Assembly: GCA_002811645.1 (NCBI GenBank)
Contig: PDIP01000005.1
Coordinates: 73,198 to 137,197 of the forward strand
Length of the DNA: 64,000 nucleotides
Direction of reading: 5' to 3'
Origin: Corallochytrium limacisporum
Lineage: Eukaryota; Opisthokonta
Each line of letters starts with the position of its first letter. The first letter of the stretch is position 1. The notes under the pieces are model-generated. The model was given only the letters and a program-made list of their open reading frames with translations, was not told the origin of the DNA and searched no databases. Both the position numbers and the translations under genes were made by a program. This document shows positions 39,378-48,870 of this stretch, piece after piece.

Positions 39378-41090
39378 GCACCAACCCGACTCGGTGATGG
39401 TAGCGATTTTTGAGAATACAGAGACTCTTTGTGTGATGCCATGGTACCAAATGGACCATGACGAAACGCTCGATGTCTCCTACTACCCGTTTGATATCAT
39501 TTCAACAAAATATTTGTGATAAAGCTTATGCGCATCCAAAAATGTCGGGAATGCGGATACTCATTGCACGCCTTTGAGAGTTATTGATAATCTTGCCCAC
39601 GCGCTCCATCTTGGTCACGGGACAGGAGGAAGGCTTCCAAAAGGACCAGATTCTGAGCATTTAATGTTTTGGGGTTCGAAGACAAATTGGAGGTGAAATG
39701 TCATTTTTCCATCCTGCTGAGCATCGATGATGGATTCTGTGAGCATGCCAGAGTTTACCACCTACTCCAGATTGGCCATCTGGTGATATCGTCACTGGGG
39801 AATTGTGGAACGGGGGTTTCGTGGGCGCGGTTAAATCCGCAGACCCCATACAATTCGAAGGATGGTGGGGATGGAGGACACGGCGGGCCCTCCTGATACA
39901 CACGGGGCTTACGAAGATAAGCAAACCCTCTGAAAGTGGGGGATCATTCGTGGGCCAAGAGGTGGGAAGGTGGGGCTTTCCGATAATTTCAGAAAAGCCA
40001 TTGCCCCTAGTTCTCGGGAGCTCGCCGGTGGCAGTTGGAAACACGATGCAAGGGTTTGTCCACAAATTGTCCCTCGCCGAGCACAAAGCCGACACATTTG
40101 GGGCCGGACCGAGGGGGTTGGGGGATGGGACGGGAGGGAAGTGTGTGTATGGTAGGTGCATGTGGGTGCGTGGGTTTCTGGAACGTCTCGGTGGCCAAAG
40201 AGACCGGTGCGGGTCGGTGCAGGTCAGTCTTCAACAAAGGACCCAATTTTTTTCCAAGCAAACGGTGCAGACCGCGGGCAGCCCTTTTTCAGCAAAAGGG
40301 GTTTTCTTTTGGGTCCGCGCGCCTTAACCGTGTCCCTCTTAATGCCTCTGCAGCTGGGGCTGGAACTAGTTTTCAAGGGCCCAAGGATCGCTCGGGGCAG
40401 GGGGAGGAAGGGGACTATTTACCGCAGCCCCCTTCGTGCCCAATTAACATTACCCGCCGCCCCGCTGAGTGAGTGTTCAGCGGGGCGGAATGCTTCGGCC
40501 CCCTCGGGCCCTCTCGAGTCTCAAATACTTAAGTGCGCTCCGCTGCGGCGCTTGCTGCGGGTCTCAGCGGCGCGGGGGGTTGGGGGTCCGGAGAGAGGGA
40601 TACGCACACGGTCGTGCCGACCAGCACTTTGGTGGCTCACGTTTATTGTGTTTTTCTTGATTCCCATGCACCATTAGTCCATTTGTCCAAGTTTTAAAAC
40701 CTTTTGCATCAATGACAAAGCAGCCAACACCTTGTGGCTTTTCACTATCCCGGTGTTCTCTGTCGGCAGATATGGAGAACAAGTGAAATCTCTGATGCGT
40801 ACACACTGCTACGTTCCGTCACGAGCTATTTCAGGTCCAATGAGGTCCATGTCACCTTCGACGCAGACTCATGGTATGTTACAAACTCGAATGTTCGGAT
40901 ATACTCGAGGTTTTAGTTTTTTCTTTGTGATTTAGTTCTTAACCAGGTTTGTGTAATATGGGAGCAATTGGATGTTCATTTGTTTGCAAAGGCTACTCGT
41001 TTAGCTGAGTACGCTTGGGTGAATAGTTTATGATAGAGTTTTGCATACTTTCGGTGGAACAGAAGCTTCTGGGGTAAATAGAAACAGAAA
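39378..41090. other. Long GC-rich spacer upstream of the channel gene
   Basis: This 1.7-kb interval has no recognisable gene. The middle part (39,790-40,600) is strongly G/C-rich with many short palindromic pieces, for example GGACCCAA (40240) facing TTGGGTCC (40309). The last 500 bases are AT-rich and should contain the promoter. Frames of up to 174 codons overlap on several registers without domain content. Confidence 0.55.
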
Positions 41091-44000
41091 ATGACTGAAA
41101 GGAAGCATTCCTACGCTGGGCCGTCGACATCTAAGGGCAAGGAGCCCTCTACGGCATCTAAAGATGGATTGTCGCTACAGGTCCCCACGGGTGACGACTC
41201 TCTTGGGGTGCCGGGTGGACAGAGACACAGCCAGCCAGCGTCTGTAATGCGCAGCAAATCGCTCGTTGTTGGGGATGGTTCGCCGCCGCCGACTTTTGAA
41301 CGAACTCCTACAGAAGAATCGTCATGGAATAAAGCCGAATCATCGGATCCTACGATTGTTGCAGGTAGGACGGTACCGCGGTTGAAGATGCAAAACCGTG
41401 TGGGCGATCCGACTCAGCCACCGCTGGGACCACAGACGGCTGGCGCACGGATAGCGCCCGGTCCCCCAGGTCAGGTTCCAATGTCTTCGGCACCGCGAGC
41501 CCTGCGCTGGAGCCCCTACATGGTCGCGAGCAGTGCGGAGCCAGTGCTGAAGGAAACGGTCGATCCGGAGCTGCTCGAATTCGAACGCAAGATCAGCGAT
41601 CCGGCCAATAAGAGGGGCGAATCAACGGCCAGCAAGCTACCTCCAGGCGGAACTTCGATGCTTGCACAGGACAGATCGCAGTCACTACGCGGGCCAATGG
41701 CCTACGAAGCCATGCGTGGTACTGGAAGCGTGACTGCTGGCAGTGGCTTTAATATTGGTAAGAAAGTTGCGGAAATTTTCAATATTTCGCAGGAGGTCGT
41801 GCGACGGGAGTCAATCATCGCTAAAGCGTCCAAAATGGAGCAGCTGTTGCAGGAACGGCAGCTACAACGCAGTCTGAGTGGGGTGTACAAGGACGAAATG
41901 CAATTACGGGCTTCACTACTGCCTCCCGGGGCGACCGGCGGAGCTGCGTCGCACCGCTCGCTTGGACGGACAGTCAGCGCAGTGGCCCCGGAGGACCGCC
42001 GTCGCTCCGGCTTGGTCCCCGCTACGGGCCCTGCGCGGTCCCGTAGCGTGCAGCCGGACGCCGAGGATGCCGCGACGGTCACGTCGGCAGCGACGGGCAG
42101 CAGTGGTAAGAAGAGCAAGTCATATGAGGATCTGGGAAAATCCGAAATGTACGCAGACCCCACGGCGGTCAAAGTAATCCGCACGTCACTGACGTTGGAT
42201 CCGGATGAAGTAGAGCAGCAGATCAAAATTGAGGACACAGAGCAGCGGATGAGGGAGAGCGGGGACAAAGATGCGACGTCCGCTGTAACTGCAGCAGCAG
42301 ATACAGCCAAACCAGACACCGAGGTTGAAGTAAGGGAAACCCTGTCTGTACCGGTGACCACAGCGACATCCTTCAAGGAGGCTAGAGACGAAGCGGCAGA
42401 TGGAGATGTCGCAACCGATGACCAGGCCCACATTGTCGTACCCGAATCTCCCATCCCGACGCCCATGCGCATCAAGTCACATTACCCTACCGAAGAGGAG
42501 CAGCGCGTGATGGCCGAGCGTCGCCATAAGACCGAACCAAGGGTGGGGAAGCGGGTGAGCTCTCCATCTGCCCACCGAAAAGTGTCACACATGCGCAACC
42601 TGTCCAAGGGAGGCTTGCCGTCACACGGAAGCACCGGCTTTCTGCGCGCGGTGTGGGGTGATTTGGGCCCAGAAAACGGCGGCGATGCCATTCCGACTAT
42701 GCCATCAACGGGAAGCTCGTCGAATCTTCCCAAGATGAAAAACACAAAGAGCCAGCTGTCCCAGGGCTGGTTATCCAACGGACGAACCACCAATTCGCTC
42801 CTGGGTTCGGGCGCAGGAACACCGCAGGGTCCGGCGAGTGCTGAATATGATGCGTCATCAGACTCAGAGAATGACTTTGGCACAGATTATTTGCTCCCGC
42901 GTGCCGTCAAAGCGGCAGGGGCTAAATTCAGCAACCCAGTCTCCTCTGCGGGAAGCATGGACGAGGAAGATTTTACTGAGGAATTGTCGGAGACGGCTCC
43001 CTTGCTACGACGGGCAGAGAAACAGATTGCCTGGCGATACACAACCGCCTTCCATGAGGCACAACAGATGGACCCGGATCGTGTCCACCTATCCTTTGAT
43101 GAGGCCATCCTGCAGGCCACCGTGCTCATGGGCTGTGCTCAAGACCTGGCACGTGTGGATTTCCGCATGGATGCCCGCAGCCTGGAGATTGTGCGTACGG
43201 TGAAGAGCGTGAAAATGCGTTTCGCGGGTTTCTGTGTGCTCATCATTTCTATGGCCCTAGCCGTGTTCGAGTATCCGCAAAAAGTGAGCCCAACGACGCG
43301 TATGGTCGTGATTACGCTGCAAATCCTGTGCCTTCTGTTCTACGGATTCACCCTCGCATTGCGTGCATGCACCTGGCCAACGATGCGACCTGTGTTCACT
43401 CTACGTTATGGTCCCACTGTGGTCGTGCTAATTGCATCACTGGTTGATACTGGATTTGCTGTATGGTACCCGACCTACAATATGCCTGTGGCGCGATCAC
43501 TGCGCACATTCTTTTGGTTCTACGTGGATCGTGACTTCCGCAAGTATTTCGGACGTTTGCTGTTCACAATACCTTCCCTATTACCAATCTTCAGCTACAT
43601 GTTTAGCCTGATCCTTATGTTTGCGCTGATGGGAATGAGCATCTTTCAGAAGGAGAAGGAAGGGAAGACGCAATTCCCGGACTTGGCCACTAGCATGGAG
43701 TCACTCCTGAACGCCGTGACTCTTGCCAACACCCCTGGAGTGGCGGTGGATGCGCTGGAGTCAAGCTTTTTACACTTTCCATTTTTTTTCGTATTCTTAA
43801 CATTTGGCAATCTTGTGCTCATGAATTTGATCCTGGCTAATGTCTATACGACATATCGTGCCCTGCTGGCCGATGCCGCCAGGTCAGACTACGCGTACTT
43901 CCTGACCATTACGAACATGGTTTTCCGACGATTGAAGTGCGCTGCGCATTCAAAGGGAAAAGAAGACATTGACTTCGAGATCATGCAACCTTTCTTTGAG

Positions 44001-45626
44001 CGTCTGGGCTATAACAGGAAGATGGCAGCCGTGATGTTCTGCCTGCTGGACACGGAGCGTGACGGTGTCATCGAAGAGCCGGAATTCGAAGACATTTACT
44101 ATGTTTTTGGAATGAAGATCCAACCGTCGACCTACTCCTCTTGTCCATTATCCGACCGACCGAAGATGGTGCGATGGTGGGCAACTGGCAAGGTATGGTG
44201 GGGCACGTGCCTGCTCTTGGTTGCGTCTATGTTTACAGTCGCAGGTGAAATTCTCTACTGCATACCTATTGACGAGACTGGGCACAAGTCCGTTTGCTGG
44301 GGGTTGCGGTCAACGAACTACGTCATCTTCCTTGTGGGCACTGTGGAGGTCATTTTCAACGTCTTTATGATAATGTACGGTCGGGTGGCACCGGAACACA
44401 CTGCTGTGCCCACTTATTTCCAGGCCCTTGATGCATTCGCGGTCTTCATTCAGTGGCTTATGGTTGCCGTTCGCATGGCTGGAGGATTCCAGTACGCTCA
44501 CCATTACTTCCTAGCTATCATGGCCTTCCGAATGTACCGCGCGTTGAGCTTAATTCCAGCCTACCGGGGGGTCACTCAGAACGTTGTGCGCCTGATTGCA
44601 GCTTTCAGTCGCATTGCCATCCTGGTTGTAGTAATTTACTACTTCTTCACCATCATCGGCTTGCATCTTTTTGCAGATGTCATGAACGAGGAGACCAAAA
44701 AGCAAGTGGATGGCTGCTACGCGGACTCGAACTACTGGGTGCTCAACTTCAATTCTTTCCACTCCGCGGCTACCATGCTCTATTTCATCATGCTCCAGAA
44801 CGATTGGTACTGCTTCATGGACGCTTACGGCACGCTGACTTCGGAGTGGCACAAATGGTTCTTTATCATCTGGTATGTTGCATCCATCTGTCTGGTGCTG
44901 AACGTGATCATTGCCTTTATTATTGAGGGCTTCGAGTCCCACATCATGGGTACCACAACGAACTACACTCTTCGTCTCACCACTCGCACGGCCGCGAGCG
45001 GAGAAGAGTTCCACGAATTGGACTGGGAAGCCGAGCTGCAGGCCGAAGAGATGGAGCACACGTTCCCGCCGGCCTCTCCACGTCTCTCCTCTACTCTCCG
45101 CCGGACCTCAAGCCCCCATGGCGTGGGAGCGGTGGGCATCGGTGGATTGCCAGGCGTCACAGATCTTCGAGACCGCTCCCCACCGAAGAATGGTAGTCCT
45201 GGCCCCATCGACCTTTCAGGGGCGCAAGACATGCCCCCTCTACGCATGCCGAGTCCTCGTCGGACGCCGAACACGACGATCACTGGTGAAACGCCTCGCT
45301 TGCGCGCAACGGGACTTATCGCCGAGGGTCTGGATCGCCGAATGGCGGGCTCCATAACCAATCAGAACCTTCAACAGCACTTCAGCGATGGCAGCGACTA
45401 CGGGGGTGGTCTAGGCGGCACTGAAGGCGGCCTGATGCCAGGCCATTTCAGTGATGCTGAGTCGAGCTCTAGGGCAACAACACCGCGTCCGAGTGGCGAT
45501 ATTCCCATGGGCGGTGTGCCTGTGTACGTCAATCAAACCTACGATCGATTTATTGTATCCAAAGGCGACACCTTCGAACTGCACATGCATCAGCTGCTGC
45601 ACGGTGTGTCTCTGCGGAATCAGTAA
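41091..45626 (+). CDS. Two-pore-type voltage-gated cation channel (TPC-like), 1511 residues
   Basis: Two six-span ion-channel repeats lie between long disordered tails. Residues 1-690 are Ser/Pro/Gly-rich. Repeat I (about 705-930) has S4 with few arginines (VARSLRTFFWFYVDRDFRKYF) and pore segment TLANTPGVA near 876, comparable to the TANNPDVM filter of TPCs. The linker carries an EF-hand-like loop (LDTERDGVIEEPEF, about 986-1000), as in plant TPC1. Repeat II (about 1040-1290) has S4 with three arginines (FRMYRALSLIPAYRGV) and filter LQNDWYCF near 1234, comparable to VNNWxV. Only two repeats are present, so it is not a Cav or Nav channel. TPCs conduct Na+ or Ca2+ across endolysosomal or vacuolar membranes. 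The 225-residue tail is Ser/Pro-rich. Start aaaATGa. Confidence 0.85.
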   Translation: MTERKHSYAGPSTSKGKEPSTASKDGLSLQVPTGDDSLGVPGGQRHSQPASVMRSKSLVVGDGSPPPTFERTPTEESSWNKAESSDPTIVAGRTVPRLKMQNRVGDPTQPPLGPQTAGARIAPGPPGQVPMSSAPRALRWSPYMVASSAEPVLKETVDPELLEFERKISDPANKRGESTASKLPPGGTSMLAQDRSQSLRGPMAYEAMRGTGSVTAGSGFNIGKKVAEIFNISQEVVRRESIIAKASKMEQLLQERQLQRSLSGVYKDEMQLRASLLPPGATGGAASHRSLGRTVSAVAPEDRRRSGLVPATGPARSRSVQPDAEDAATVTSAATGSSGKKSKSYEDLGKSEMYADPTAVKVIRTSLTLDPDEVEQQIKIEDTEQRMRESGDKDATSAVTAAADTAKPDTEVEVRETLSVPVTTATSFKEARDEAADGDVATDDQAHIVVPESPIPTPMRIKSHYPTEEEQRVMAERRHKTEPRVGKRVSSPSAHRKVSHMRNLSKGGLPSHGSTGFLRAVWGDLGPENGGDAIPTMPSTGSSSNLPKMKNTKSQLSQGWLSNGRTTNSLLGSGAGTPQGPASAEYDASSDSENDFGTDYLLPRAVKAAGAKFSNPVSSAGSMDEEDFTEELSETAPLLRRAEKQIAWRYTTAFHEAQQMDPDRVHLSFDEAILQATVLMGCAQDLARVDFRMDARSLEIVRTVKSVKMRFAGFCVLIISMALAVFEYPQKVSPTTRMVVITLQILCLLFYGFTLALRACTWPTMRPVFTLRYGPTVVVLIASLVDTGFAVWYPTYNMPVARSLRTFFWFYVDRDFRKYFGRLLFTIPSLLPIFSYMFSLILMFALMGMSIFQKEKEGKTQFPDLATSMESLLNAVTLANTPGVAVDALESSFLHFPFFFVFLTFGNLVLMNLILANVYTTYRALLADAARSDYAYFLTITNMVFRRLKCAAHSKGKEDIDFEIMQPFFERLGYNRKMAAVMFCLLDTERDGVIEEPEFEDIYYVFGMKIQPSTYSSCPLSDRPKMVRWWATGKVWWGTCLLLVASMFTVAGEILYCIPIDETGHKSVCWGLRSTNYVIFLVGTVEVIFNVFMIMYGRVAPEHTAVPTYFQALDAFAVFIQWLMVAVRMAGGFQYAHHYFLAIMAFRMYRALSLIPAYRGVTQNVVRLIAAFSRIAILVVVIYYFFTIIGLHLFADVMNEETKKQVDGCYADSNYWVLNFNSFHSAATMLYFIMLQNDWYCFMDAYGTLTSEWHKWFFIIWYVASICLVLNVIIAFIIEGFESHIMGTTTNYTLRLTTRTAASGEEFHELDWEAELQAEEMEHTFPPASPRLSSTLRRTSSPHGVGAVGIGGLPGVTDLRDRSPPKNGSPGPIDLSGAQDMPPLRMPSPRRTPNTTITGETPRLRATGLIAEGLDRRMAGSITNQNLQQHFSDGSDYGGGLGGTEGGLMPGHFSDAESSSRATTPRPSGDIPMGGVPVYVNQTYDRFIVSKGDTFELHMHQLLHGVSLRNQ

Positions 45627-45723
45627 TGGGGTAAAACCGACATTAAATCGAACACTACGAAAGTCTTCCTCTACCACATTGGGCGCATTGTCTTCATCCC
45701 TTGCTATCACCATGGCAAGAAGT

Positions 45724-46740
45724 CTATGCGTTGTCCGAAGTTTTGCTGTTGGGGAAAATGTCTTTCAATGACTTCTCTGCACTTCCCCTCGGTAACGGTT
45801 TCGGTTGGCTTGCGTCCTTCTTCCAACCGATGAACCAGATCAGCTCAAATGTCGCAGGTATGGTACCGTCTTCGTTTCCGTAGACACTGCGGTAGGTCGC
45901 GGCAGCGGCCATAAGCGTATCCCTCGACACGAAGTTAGCCCGTGTCAGGGCTGCGTTCGATTCCCCCATGCCTTTTATGTCCTCAATCAGGTTGAACATG
46001 CACGGATAGCCGACCTGGACGTTAATGGAATCAATAGTGAGAAGATTGTAGCCGACCCGCTGCAGCAGATTGCCCATGTCCCGCATGGAAATCATCGGGC
46101 TGACGCGCGGTGCAAATCCTCCCTTGCGCTCAATCTCTGCTACCTGTAAACTACACCGCAACTCGTAGAGAGTGTTTCCACCAAAGCATACACCAAGGAA
46201 CGGGGCGTCCGGCTTCAGTGCGCGGTTGACTTGAGCGAAGAGTCCGGGCAGATCATTGACCCAGTGCATGCTCAAACAGCTCATGATCGCATCCATGGAA
46301 TTCTCCTTCAATGGTACGTAATCTTCTGTGGCCTGCACTCTATATACATTTGGCCTTGTCTCACTTTCATCGTCATCATTGCTCTGTTGTTCACTGTTTA
46401 ATTCCCGTACCAATTGACCTTTGCTCAGTTCAAGATTGATAAGAGTGTTCACAACTTCCCGCGGTAATCGGCTCTGGAGAAATCCCTTCCCTGATCCAAG
46501 ATCAGCCACAGTATCGAAGGTTCGCTTAATGTCAAAGAGGCGCTCCACGATCTGATCCGCGGCCAGCTCACGGACGTAGTCAAATTTGCTGGCTTCCGGG
46601 TCGACAGCAGCACGGTCTCGTTGGATACGTTTAGCATCGCGGTCAAAGACATTTTGTTGGGCCTGCTGGGCGTAGGCACGGATTTCTGATCTTGCAAGCA
46701 CAGGTCCTGTCCTCCATGGGATAATAATATTGCGAAGCAT
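45724..46740 (-). CDS. NDUFAF5: NDUFAF5, mitochondrial complex I assembly factor
   Basis: NDUFAF5 is a SAM-fold protein that hydroxylates an arginine of NDUFS7 during early complex I assembly. The product is 338 residues, matching the family. It begins with a basic, amphipathic presequence (MLRNIIIPWRTGPVLARSEIR). NVFDRDAKRIQRDRAA, VADLGSGKGFL (79-88) and SCLSMHWVNDLPGLFAQVNRALKPD are all diagnostic of this group rather than other class I methyltransferases. Its presence implies respiratory complex I in the organism. It converges on the channel gene with 97 bases between stops. Confidence 0.95.
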   Translation of the reverse strand: MLRNIIIPWRTGPVLARSEIRAYAQQAQQNVFDRDAKRIQRDRAAVDPEASKFDYVRELAADQIVERLFDIKRTFDTVADLGSGKGFLQSRLPREVVNTLINLELSKGQLVRELNSEQQSNDDDESETRPNVYRVQATEDYVPLKENSMDAIMSCLSMHWVNDLPGLFAQVNRALKPDAPFLGVCFGGNTLYELRCSLQVAEIERKGGFAPRVSPMISMRDMGNLLQRVGYNLLTIDSINVQVGYPCMFNLIEDIKGMGESNAALTRANFVSRDTLMAAAATYRSVYGNEDGTIPATFELIWFIGWKKDASQPKPLPRGSAEKSLKDIFPNSKTSDNA

Positions 46741-47676
46741 GTTCTCGCTTCTCTATTTATGTCTGGATCTCTAACGTTTGTCCGCCTCGTACCGTACTCC
46801 TGGATTGTCGACTTTCGAACTGTTCATTCCAATACCCCGAACCGAGCGTGATCTAAAGCCTTCGTGTCTCTTTGCGAACAGTAAAACACTAGCTTACAAA
46901 CTTCTCAGTGACAGCTTCCAATGAAGTTGGCCTCATCGGCACAAACGACAAAGTACCTTTCTCGTCAACAATGGCATTCCAAGCTGCCAAGTGAACCCCC
47001 CAACCTCTGCAAAACTCCCGCCGGCCCCCCCCCCCCCTCCTTCCCTGCTTTCCGCAGCCATCCAACTGCGCACGGGACTCCCCTGCCCGTCAACGCTCGC
47101 CGACCGAGACCAGTGGCCCCCGGGACAATTTTTTTTTTGCTTTGAGTTTGAAAGCCAGTGGAAGCGGGGCCTTTCCTTCTTTGTGTGTGTGGGCCCCAAT
47201 TTATTCCCCGGGGGTATGGCATAGCAAACATATGGACGGCAGTTGCGGTGTCGTCTACCCTCTTCATCACATGGCAGTGGCACCCACCGCTAACAAACAC
47301 CGGCCTTTGGGATGGGACACGGGACACACGATTCGGAGCGAGACGCACGCACTCCTGTGCCCGCGGGGTCGAGGGTCAATCAGACGACCGTAGTTGGGCA
47401 GGTCGCGAACGATAGCGTGTGGAAATAGGCAACCTTACATCCCATAGGTAAACAACGACCAACTAACATGACGAGAATCTCCCCCAGAACAGGTATGTTA
47501 CAGAATTGAGATCGCAAGAAAGTAGTACCGTGGATTTCTTCACACACATGTAGACACACCCAGAGGATACGGTTTCCAGTGGTCGGCTATTCAATGAGTA
47601 TGAGAAGTAGTGATCCGTAGAACAGGCAGTCATACTGTAACATAGTGATAAGCACATCAATAAGAGAGAGAGAGAT
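46741..47676. other. Divergent spacer with a C13 homopolymer
   Basis: This 936-base interval lies between two divergent 5' ends. It holds a 13-base C run (47025-47037), a T run near 47128-47138 and a GA run directly before the PRPP-synthetase start. No gene was seen. Confidence 0.6.
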
Positions 47677-48711
47677 ATGACCAACGGCGAGTTTATGGAC
47701 GTGCCCCGTGAGGCCAAACTGGTCATCTTCAGCAGTCCCACCGGCGAATACTTTGCAGAGAAATTGATTGCCAACATTCCTGAAGACATTGCCTACCGTG
47801 GCTGGATAGAACGCAAGAACTTCAGGGATGGAGAGCGGTACCTGCGCATTCCTCTGCGCACACGGAATGATCTGATTGGCAAAGATGTCGTGTACGTTTC
47901 TCCAACAAACCAAGACGACGACCTATTGGAATTGTATCGGGTCGGGTGCAAATTGGCCTCACTAGGTACCCGCCGGCGGATATTTGTGATACCTTTCTTG
48001 GGGTACTCCACCATGGAACGTGCCGTGAAACCGGGCGAGGTGGTTACCGCCAAGGAAAACTGCCGCCTGCTCAGTGCCATTCCCAACAATGGCGTCGGTA
48101 ATGTGTTCATTTTCATGGACTTGCATGTCCAGGGGTTACTAAATTACTTTGAAGGTCCCTGCAGCCGGATGGAACTGTATGCCGAGCCCGTCCTGCTGGA
48201 CGGAATTCGCACAATGGCGCTCAACAAAGGGGAGTTCATGTTTGCGTCTGCTGATTTAGGGCGACCGCTGTGGGTATCTTCCTTTGCAAAAAAATTCGAC
48301 ACAGAAATCGCATTTGTGCAGAAGGAGCGGAATTTTGAGATCACCAGGATGGGCTGTGTCATTGGCAAGGTCAAGGGCAAACATGTGGTAATTTACGATG
48401 ACATGACTCGCACCGGAGGTACACTGATTCAGGCGGCCGCTGCCTATCTTCACGCTGGAGCAACTAGTGTGCACGCAGTACTGAGTCATGCAGCCTTTGC
48501 AACACCAGAAGTCGTCGAAAAGCTGGAAAAGAGCGACATTGCCACGTTCATCACCACCAATACTCACCCAGCCACACAGTGGGAGAGCGTGAAGCGGAGC
48601 AAGAAGTTCGTGATCTTGGATGTTAGCAAGGTATACGCTGATGCTATTATTGGCACACAGGGTTGTCCCGGACTGTTACCTTCGTTGCTCGATCGTATGA
48701 GCTTTGGTTGA
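47677..48711 (+). CDS. Ribose-phosphate pyrophosphokinase (PRPP synthetase)
   Basis: PRPP synthetase makes 5-phosphoribosyl-1-pyrophosphate from ribose-5-phosphate and ATP for nucleotide, His and Trp synthesis. The product is 344 residues. Visible motifs are RKNFRDGERYLRIP (F-x-D-G-E loop, residues 49-53), the flexible-loop region GYSTMERAVKPGE (109-121), DLHVQG (148-153) and the PRPP-binding loop VVIYDDMTRTGGTL (237-250). The STMER loop and overall size fit a eukaryotic branch different from the classical allosteric class I enzyme. The start lies just after a GA repeat, and an AATAAA follows the stop by nine bases. It converges on the ureohydrolase-like gene. Confidence 0.92.
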   Translation: MTNGEFMDVPREAKLVIFSSPTGEYFAEKLIANIPEDIAYRGWIERKNFRDGERYLRIPLRTRNDLIGKDVVYVSPTNQDDDLLELYRVGCKLASLGTRRRIFVIPFLGYSTMERAVKPGEVVTAKENCRLLSAIPNNGVGNVFIFMDLHVQGLLNYFEGPCSRMELYAEPVLLDGIRTMALNKGEFMFASADLGRPLWVSSFAKKFDTEIAFVQKERNFEITRMGCVIGKVKGKHVVIYDDMTRTGGTLIQAAAAYLHAGATSVHAVLSHAAFATPEVVEKLEKSDIATFITTNTHPATQWESVKRSKKFVILDVSKVYADAIIGTQGCPGLLPSLLDRMSFG

Positions 48712-48720
48712 TAAAGACTG

Positions 48721-48726
48721 AATAAA
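48721..48726 (+). terminator. Candidate poly(A) signal AATAAA
   Basis: The hexamer lies nine bases after the PRPP-synthetase stop codon, in the short gap before the convergent gene. Confidence 0.5.
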
Positions 48727-48870
48727 GTCGTGGTCAGGAGAAAACAATGAAACAATCTGAGAGCGTGGGCAGGGCACACGACTGTGTATCTGGAACAACC
48801 CATGTGACGTCTAGTGAAGGGTGAACGTTATGAACTATGACCGATGGATTTAATAGCAGAAGACTTTTTT

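Noticed and set aside
41702-42475. 257-codon minus-strand frame inside the channel gene
   Set aside because: Ser/Ala-rich antisense of the disordered channel head.
45951-45975. GTTCGATTCCC, a perfect-looking tRNA B box
   Set aside because: It lies inside the NDUFAF5 coding sequence and no acceptor stem, A box or terminator accompanies it.
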